This document shows, piece by piece, positions 17,335 to 23,319 of a DNA stretch of 23,319 nucleotides (position 1 is the first letter of the stretch; each line of letters opens with the position of its first letter). Source of the stretch: Byssochlamys sp. IMV 00236 (taxonomy: Eukaryota > Ascomycota > Eurotiomycetes > Eurotiales > Thermoascaceae); NCBI GenBank assembly GCA_001931875.2, contig MSJH02000149.1:1-23319 (forward strand), in the 5' to 3' direction. Both the position numbers and the translations under genes were made by a program. The notes under the pieces are model-generated. The model saw only the letters and a list, made by a program, of their open reading frames with translations. It was not told the origin of the DNA and did no database searches.

Positions 17335-18106
17335 ATGACAAACACATTTAAAATAAAGCCTCAAAAGAGTTGTTCATCACCCATCATAACGAGCAATAGA
17401 TGTATTCCGTTTATAAGGCTATCTAAAAAAAAGAAAGATCAGGTGAAGCAGCATTACTTGCATGTGCAGCAGGAAGAACAAAAACAAGAAAAAATATTGC
17501 AGAGTGAGCAAATAAATCAGCCTATGTTGATCACTACTCCTTTCTATAATCATCGTTATCATCACAAACAAGATTATTCTCGAAATGAAAATACAGTGTC
17601 TATTGCTCAGAGAAAGCCCACACCATTCACAGTAAAGACGTTAGCCGAGGATAGAGGTAAATCTTGTTTTACCGACTATATATAATCCGCTTAAACGGTT
17701 CACAGACAAAATGGACAGTGAAACCATTGAAAAAATAAAGCAGCAGTTACATGATATACATATGAAGGAAATGATTGAATTCAAAAGGCTAGAAAAAAGA
17801 CATCAACTTAGAGAATTGCGTATACATGAACAAATAATGGAAACGCAGAATCAACTAGCTTCATTGTTATCTTATATGTCGAATAATGATCATTATTTTG
17901 CTACCTTCCCAAGAAGTCACTTTTATGGAAAAGATCATGGCTATATACCTTATTCTTATTATTATCATTGGTATACTAATGATTACTATAATTCACCAGG
18001 TACATATCCATCAAGTACATACTATACAAGAGCGAATAGACAATCATATGCCTTCAAAGATGACGATAACCATGATTATTATTATGCACCACGATGGTCT
18101 TATTAA
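17335..18106 (+). CDS. Uncharacterised coiled-coil protein with Tyr-rich C-terminus, 240 aa
   Basis: Two exons, 17335-17656 and 17706-18106, have a 49-nt intron (GTAAAT...CACAG, phase 1) between LAEDR and DKMDSETIEK. Unspliced, the first frame ends nine codons later and the second would start at an internal Met. The protein is basic and polar at first (RLSKKKKDQVKQHY), Gln/Glu-rich (QQEEQKQEKILQSEQ), then forms a probable coiled coil at about 111-165 (ETIEKIKQQLHDIHMKEMIE, KRLEKRHQLRELRIHEQIME). It ends in a Tyr/Ser/His-rich low-complexity stretch (IPYSYYYHWYTNDYYNSPGT) of prion-like composition. No known domain is seen. The start is taken at the ATG 17335, because the open frame upstream begins only with TTG; a further 5' exon cannot be excluded. 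Confidence 0.7.
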
Positions 18107-18469
18107 AAAGTAAAGGACCCTATTCATGTTTCCTTTTTCTATCCAAAGAATGTCTTGCTCTGTTTTCAATATATGTAAAGAGATAAAATGTGTATTAGAA
18201 TTATATATTTGCCCTACTTTGGAATAACTCACGCAGAAAAAGTAGTTGTCTCAATATTTTGATAAAGATCTTGTAGGGTTTTTATAGGTCATAGCCCTTT
18301 GTTTTCTAGGGAAAAGGTTGATATCTAAGGAGTAAATAAGTGTAAAGAGAAAATATGGGAGAGCATGATGTATATACCAACAGTATAAATAACAGCAACT
18401 ATCATGAGATCAAAGGAAATAGTAATATTAAAAGCAACTGTTTATACCTTTGTATGCGAATTTTTATTG
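18107..18469. other. Convergent intergenic region
   Basis: This lies between the stops of the Tyr-rich gene (plus) and the VAP gene (minus). It is AT-rich and must hold both 3' UTRs. No open frame, RNA gene or repeat is recognised. Confidence 0.5.
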
Positions 18470-19744
18470 CTAGAAGAATAAATAGGTAAAGAGAAAGACA
18501 AGAATAGCCACGCCCATCAATACTTGAGGTGGATAACCTTCTACTGCGCGAGGTCTCTCTAATTGAGCCAAGTGTTGATGAACAGCATCCAAGGGTTGTA
18601 CAGTAGATGCAAGTTTTCGTCCGCCCACGGTTTGATTGTTGTTACGTGCACGGATACCTTCATCTTGTTGTCTCTTAAGTTCTTCAATTTCTTTTTCAAG
18701 TCTTTTTATCTTTTCTAATGCTTCTTTCAGTTGTTTCTTATCTTCATTTTCCTGTACTTTATTATCAAATTGGGGCTCCACTGCTGTAGTTGCTGATGCT
18801 GTAGTTGCTGATGCAGTGGTCGCTGTTGTGGGTGATGTTAATATAACTTCAGGAGCAGCTGCAGCAGCTGGAGTGGCCCGTACTGGTGCTGGAGGAGGCA
18901 CTACGGAAAGTTTAGGGGTAGTAGTAGCAGTGTTATTATTGGTAGTAGTAGTAGTAGTAGTAGTAGTAGCAGCTTCAGGCTGTGAAAGAGATGATGTCTG
19001 TGGCACTACAGGAAGAGTAGGGCTAGAAATTACGTCACTATGAACAGGAACCACAGCAGGTGCCGTCTCTTGATTGACCACCTCTTTATCGTTTGTAGAT
19101 GGTTCTGAAGTGACCACAGTAGACTTGATGTAAATTAATAATCTGAATTTTTATCTCTTGTATATCATGTGTTACCTTTTCAGTTGATGCTGATTCTTCC
19201 TCTTTTAGTCCCCCAAATACACATTTGATCTTGTGCTGATGCATACTTTGTTTATCTGAACTTTCAATATGAGACCACTTTATAAAGAAAGGGTTAAGAG
19301 AAGAAGTACAAGAGGTGAATATACTTTACCATACTTGTGATATCTTGTTGTTCGAGTGATGGATTGAGTGGAGCTGTTTGTACCAAGAACTTGTCTTTAC
19401 ATTTATAATCATCGGGGAGTTCTTCCTTAAAAGGCTGCAGAATGACTATAATTTTATAAATAAACAAAGACAATCCTTTTTATAAACAGACTTACTTTGT
19501 ACTTCAATTTCAGAGTTAGGCTCAATTTTACCAGCGTTGGGTCTAACACAGTATTGCTTAGGAGCTGTTGTCTTTACTTTAAAGATGACTGGAAAATCAT
19601 TTGTATTCTTAACAAACAATGATTCCTTTGAAATACGCGTAAAAGGACCTATAAAAAACAAGATGAGCTATTGATTCTATTGTATTCAAATATGAGCTTA
19701 CGATGAAATAATAACTGTTCAGAAGGTTCAATACGAACAGACAT
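18470..19744 (-). CDS. VAP/Scs2-type ER membrane-contact-site protein (MSP domain)
   Basis: Five exons (19702-19744, 19496-19648, 19330-19445, 19176-19277, 18470-19123) with introns of 53, 50, 52 and 52 nt encode 355 residues. The MSP domain covers about 2-125: VRIEPSEQLLFHRPFTR, then the FFAT-binding surface VKTTAPKQYCVRPNAG (39-54), then ILQPFKEELPDDYKCKDKF. A long Thr/Ala/Pro/Val linker, a coiled coil (LKEALEKIKRLEKEIEELKR) and a C-terminal tail anchor (VLMGVAILVFLFTYLFF) follow. VAPs sit in the ER membrane and tether partners carrying FFAT motifs at contact sites for lipid transfer. The Met at 19744 is chosen because the MSP domain begins there. An in-frame ATG 42 codons upstream lies in the same open frame and would add a non-conserved stretch. 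Confidence 0.93.
18942..18970. repeat. GTA trinucleotide microsatellite inside the VAP gene
   Basis: Nearly ten GTA units on the plus strand are read on the minus strand as a run of Thr codons in the disordered linker of the VAP protein. Slippage here would change linker length without a frameshift. Nearby Ala/Ser/Thr repeats (ASATTASATTA) are a second, degenerate repeat. Confidence 0.85.
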
Positions 19745-19950
19745 TTTAATTATAAAAAAGTAAGAAAGAAAGGAGAAAGAAAAAAGAATGTGAATCACAT
19801 GCTGATTAAAGCTCCGTTGATCCAATTTGGATCTCAGACGATAGAGACACTCACCAGCTTCAGGAAACATTGAACCTACATCAGCCAAAATAAAAGGTCT
19901 GGTTTAGCAAATTTCTTAAAGCCAAACCTTGGCGCAATTTATCATAAAAC

Positions 19951-20781
19951 TTAGTTAGTCAAGCAATCATCAAATCTTGCTACAGAATATCTACAAAGGC
20001 TTTAAAGATCACTTTAGAAGAATGCGATTGTATGCATCACTTATTCTTGAAGACATCTTCTCCTCTTGTAGCAGTTCTTTTCTTTTCATTTTGCTTTATA
20101 GGTATACCAGAACTTATCAATGGGGTTCAGCTCAGGAGAATAACGTGGAAGATATGTGCAGTCGTAACTAAGCCTATTGATCTCTTTTTCAATAACGCTG
20201 TTCTTGAGGATAGGAGCACCATTCATCATTGTATAGTATCTCTTAAATTGCTTATCAGAAATACTCATCGTATTGCATATAAAATTTAAGTAAAGTCCTG
20301 TTATGATGCACCTCTGCCAAAAGTTGTGCCAATTCTTGATTTCCTCTTTTTACTATGCAGCACAAGCTCATGGTCTCCTTACTTTCAAGAATTATTGTTA
20401 TCCTTGCTCGAGCCTTTGATACAGCTTTCTCCGCGCTGAAACCTCCGATCAAGCTACTGTTCTTTTCATATCAATATGAAAAGCAGCATCATCGACAATG
20501 GCACAATTGCTTAAATAACCTATATCGGTCTGGTGCTGTCTGATTACCCAGTCATACCTCTTTTCCAGGCTTTCAGGTGAATTTCGATTGACTGAGTGGA
20601 AATGAGCTTTCTTCAAACTGATTCTGTATTTATCTCTCATAAAATCGTATAAAGCAGTTTTTGACACTTTCAGATCCACAAACTGATTCGTAATCATATA
20701 TTATTTGGTATCAATAAGCTCAACCAAAAGGCTTTTATGTTCTTCTTGCAATTTGGGTGGTCTTCCGATATAGTTTTTCAT
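19951..20781 (-). pseudogene. Dead Tc1/mariner (IS630-like) DDE transposase
   Basis: Minus-strand fragments follow the order of a Tc1-type transposase. GRPPKLQEEHKSLLVELIDT (20764-20705) ends in a stop. VSKTALYDFMRDKYRISLKK and the first catalytic-Asp region CAIVDDAAFHIDMKRT come next, then a TGG-to-TGA stop plus frameshift. The second-Asp region is followed by LPRYSPELNPIDKFW with the third acidic residue, a further frameshift, ELLQEEKMSSRISDAYNR and CRYSVARFDDCLTN before the stop at 19951-19953. At the second catalytic position the usual MDNAPIH reads MNGAPILK, so the catalytic Asp is lost. At least four lesions are present. Matching TTGGCGC heptamers lie inverted at about 19930 and 20892, but they are too short to call terminal repeats. 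Confidence 0.88.
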
Positions 20782-21618
20782 ATGTCTTCATCACATGTTG
20801 GTCTCAATCATGTCAGTTACTTGAAATATTAACTTTGAATAAAGGATAGTAATTGTTAGATATTGGCTTTTGTTGTTCTTTTATATATAAGCGCCAAGAA
20901 ATACGACAAGTATGCTGTTTGAAAGGACCTCTAGTGGAGAGCATACAATCGTCCACTAAAGTTTTAACACAGGCATATTAAAAGTATAGCCTTTGTAGCT
21001 TGTATGGAAACAGTATTTCAATTATTTTTTGAGCCAGCTGCGTAATTGAAAAAGCCAAGTTAGTTTGTATGCATCGTTGTATGCTCTTTAGCACTACTCT
21101 AAATTATAAAGGTGCTTTCATTACCCAAGACTTTTGTAAAGATCAAAATAAAAGAAAAAGCACAAGAGTGATGATAGACGACTAAGGAAGGGTTATTTGG
21201 ACAGATAAGCTAGTAAATATCTCTTTGTCTGGTGTGAAGTATAAGGATGAGCAAAAAATTACTGATATGCCTCGATTGACTTTTCACGGTGATTTGAAGT
21301 TCTATTCTAATGTAAGCAAGGTCAGGTCTAGTCGTCATAAAAGGTATGTGCACAGATGCACCATTGCTTTTGGGATATTCCTCTTCTTTAAAAAAAAAAG
21401 CACTGTGTGTACAAGAGAGATGAAGCCTCCATGTTGACAGAGTAAGGACGAATTCCGATAAAGGGGGTAAAGGGAGTTTAAAAGATAATGAAATACATTG
21501 CTCCTTTTTTTTAGTGCAACAAAACACATTTTCCCTGGCCTTTTTTTCTTTTTTTTCATCTTTCTTTTTTAGTTCAATCGTAACTCTTGAACAGAACAAG
21601 ACACACTTCTTTAATAAA
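20782..21618. other. Intergenic region with upstream sequences of alpha-tubulin
   Basis: There is no supported gene in these 837 bp. An inverted repeat (AGAGCATACAA at 20938-20948 and its complement at 21077-21087) encloses about 130 bp. A long pyrimidine-rich run (about 21501-21570) ends in TTTTTTAG at 21572, 47 bases before the tubulin ATG. It could be a promoter tract or the 3' splice site of a 5'-UTR intron; a GGTATGT donor at 21343 would fit but would make a longer intron (229 nt) than any other here. Confidence 0.45.
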
Positions 21619-23119
21619 ATGAGAGAAATCATTAGTGTTCATGTTGGTCAGGTAAGTACATTATACATCAAAGGGGCTTAGACTTAATTATCTATTATTT
21701 AGGCTGGTATTCAAATTGGTAATGCTTGCTGGGAACTTGTAGGTGATAAATATAAATTAAATGTATTTGATAACAAACTTTCTTTTAGTACTGTCTCGAG
21801 CACGGTATTCAACCTGATGGTCGTATTCCTTCTGAGAATGAAGTAACGAATCATTCTTTTGCTACCTTTTTCAGTGAAACAGGTGGGGGAAAGCACGTTC
21901 CTCGTACTGTCTTTGTCGATCTAGAACCAACTGTAGTCGACGAGGTACGTACGGGTGCTTATAGACAATTGTTCCATCCAGGTATAGAATACTTGATTAT
22001 CTCAATCATACTTTTTAATATCTTCATCCAGAGCAATTGATTACTGGCAAAGAAGATGCTGCCAACAACTATGCACGCGGTCATTACACTGTCGGTAAAG
22101 AACTTGTCGATTCAGTCTTGGATCGTATTCGTAAATTAGCAGACAACTGCTCTGGACTTCAAGGTTTCCTTGTCTTCCATTCCTTTGGTGGTGGCACTGG
22201 CTCAGGATTTGGCGCTCTCTTGATGGAACGTTTATCAGTAGACTACGGTAAGAAGTCAAAACTTGAGTTTTCCGTCTATCCTGCTCCTCAAGTGTCTACA
22301 TCTGTTGTCGAGCCTTACAACTCCATTTTAACAACCCATACTACCTTGGAACATTCCGACTGTTCATTCATGGTTGATAATGAGGCTATCTATGACATTT
22401 GTCGTCGTAACTTGGATATTGAGCGACCCACCTACGCCAACTTGAACCGTTTGATTGCACAGGTGGTCTCTTCCATCACTGCTTCCCTTCGCTTTGATGG
22501 CTCCCTTAACGTTGATCTGAACGAATTCCAGACCAACTTGGTTCCTTATCCTCGTATTCATTTCCCCCTCGTCACTTATGCCCCTATCATCTCCTCTGCC
22601 AAGGCGTTCCATGAGCAACTCACAGTCCCTGAAATCACCTATTCCTGCTTTGAGCCCAACAACCAGATGGTTAAGTGTGACCCCCGTAATGGTAAATACA
22701 TGGCCTGCTGTTTACTTTACCGTGGTGATATCGTTCCTAAGGACACCAATGCTGCTATAGCAACCATCAAGACTAAGCGCACCATCCAGTTCGTCGACTG
22801 GTGTCCCACTGGTTTCAAGGTTGGTATTAATCATCAGCGTCCTACTGTCGTTCCTGGTGGTGACTTGGCTGAAGTTCAACGCGCTGTCTGTATGCTGTCC
22901 AACACGACCGCCATTTCTGAAGCTTGGGCTCGCCTCGATCACAAGTTTGATTTGATGTATGCCAAGCGTGCCTTCGTCCATTGGTACGTCGGAGAAGGTA
23001 TGGAAGAAGGTGAATTCTCAGAAGCTCGTGAAGACTTGGCCGCTCTCGAAAAGGATTATGAAGAAGTCGGCGCAGACTCCTTGGGAGATTCTGAAATAGA
23101 AGATGATGCTGAGTACTAA
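21619..23119 (+). CDS. Alpha-tubulin
   Basis: Four exons (21619-21651, 21703-21738, 21789-21981, 22032-23119) with introns of 51, 50 and 50 nt encode 449 residues. The start [20 protein letters not shown], the GTP-binding [12 protein letters not shown] loop (residues 142-153), [13 protein letters not shown] with the catalytic Glu254 that triggers hydrolysis on the incoming beta-tubulin, and the acidic C-terminus ending in Tyr are all present, so it should be functional and could undergo detyrosination. The loop position equivalent to Lys40 is Asn (PSENEVTN), so the luminal acetylation site is absent. The three introns crowd into the first quarter of the gene, a common fungal tubulin pattern. 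Alpha-tubulin pairs with beta-tubulin to form microtubules. Codon use in exon 4 is more C-ending than in neighbours, consistent with high expression. Confidence 0.98.
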
Positions 23120-23319
23120 ATAAATTATTTTGTTTCCTGCAATTCAATCAAACAATAATTCCGCACCCAGTTTTTCCCGAGTTACAGTTACAAAAAAAAA
23201 AAAAAGTAATCGGCGGTAATAAAAAAATGATTGTTGGTTAATAAAATATAATGATCAAAAGACAAGATTTAATTTTGTCCGTTAATGCAGTTCCTTTTTT
23301 TTTTTTTTTTTTTTTTTTT
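23120..23319. other. 3' flank of alpha-tubulin, ending in a T homopolymer
   Basis: An AATAAATT just after the stop (about 23118-23127) is a likely polyadenylation signal. A run of 14 A residues lies near 23191-23204. The window ends in 25 consecutive T residues (23295-23319), which may mark a contig or assembly edge. Confidence 0.6.

Noticed and set aside
19977..20543. Plus-strand frames across the Tc1 relic
   Set aside because: They are antisense to clear transposase fragments such as LPRYSPELNPIDKFW.
19928..20898. Inverted TTGGCGC heptamers as terminal repeats of the Tc1 relic
   Set aside because: Seven bases is within chance for this length; flanking similarity is weak and no clear TA duplication is seen.
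21210..21632. Frame of 140 codons on the minus strand upstream of alpha-tubulin
   Set aside because: Composition is driven by A/T runs, with no motif; it overlaps the tubulin start and leader.
1..23319. Search for tRNA, rRNA, CRISPR, riboswitch or a secondary-metabolite cluster
   Set aside because: No cloverleaf with conserved TTC/A arm boxes, no regular spaced repeats and no biosynthetic domain was recognised by eye. A covariance-model scan was not possible.

Overview
The window looks like nuclear DNA of an early-diverging filamentous fungus, most likely Mucoromycota/Mucorales. The evidence is AT-rich DNA, very short introns (46-64 nt) with GTAAGT-like donors, genes packed on both strands with small gaps, fungal protein families (a LEA-like DUF3659/DUF6987 protein, a short-form Scs2/VAP, a TM2 protein, an alpha-tubulin lacking Lys40) and decayed transposons of types I associate with Mucorales. 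The genus cannot be fixed from sequence alone. Exon joins were worked out by hand from splice consensus, phase and protein continuity.

Region by region: (1) 1-3125 is mobile-element territory: a probable Tc1/mariner terminus at the left edge, a decayed chromodomain-bearing Ty3/gypsy (chromovirus) pol end at 1196-2120, and a candidate 3' LTR at 2773-3125. (2) 3909-8818 is the most distinctive part. It holds six intronless genes on strictly alternating strands: a LEA-like protein (minus), then five small, charged, low-complexity proteins. Four of the five end in nearly the same 26-28-residue C-terminal strand (core LRLDLNLD...LKAR..GD.TL.LL), in which hydrophobic and polar residues alternate perfectly; the fifth (211 aa) may carry a divergent version. 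(3) 8915-9310 is a broken relic resembling the RuvC-I region of a TnpB/Fanzor-like nuclease. (4) 9758-19744 is a housekeeping block: MTG1-type mitochondrial GTPase, RBM42-like RNA-binding protein, TM2 protein, a 131-aa four-exon protein, a cytosolic 5'-nucleotidase-like metallophosphatase, a four-TM membrane protein, a coiled-coil/Tyr-rich protein and a VAP ER-contact-site protein. (5) 19951-20781 is a dead Tc1/IS630-like transposase. (6) 21619-23119 is a four-exon alpha-tubulin. The window ends inside a 25-base T run.

The housekeeping genes show no common pathway. The 3909-8818 cluster is different: a conserved LEA-like protein next to five proteins that combine disordered charged bodies with a shared C-terminal beta-type tag looks like a locally expanded family of unknown function. 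It is the best candidate here for an undescribed system. Its function is not deducible from sequence; assembly, membrane or stress-granule-like roles are hypotheses only. No tRNA, rRNA, CRISPR array or riboswitch was recognised.
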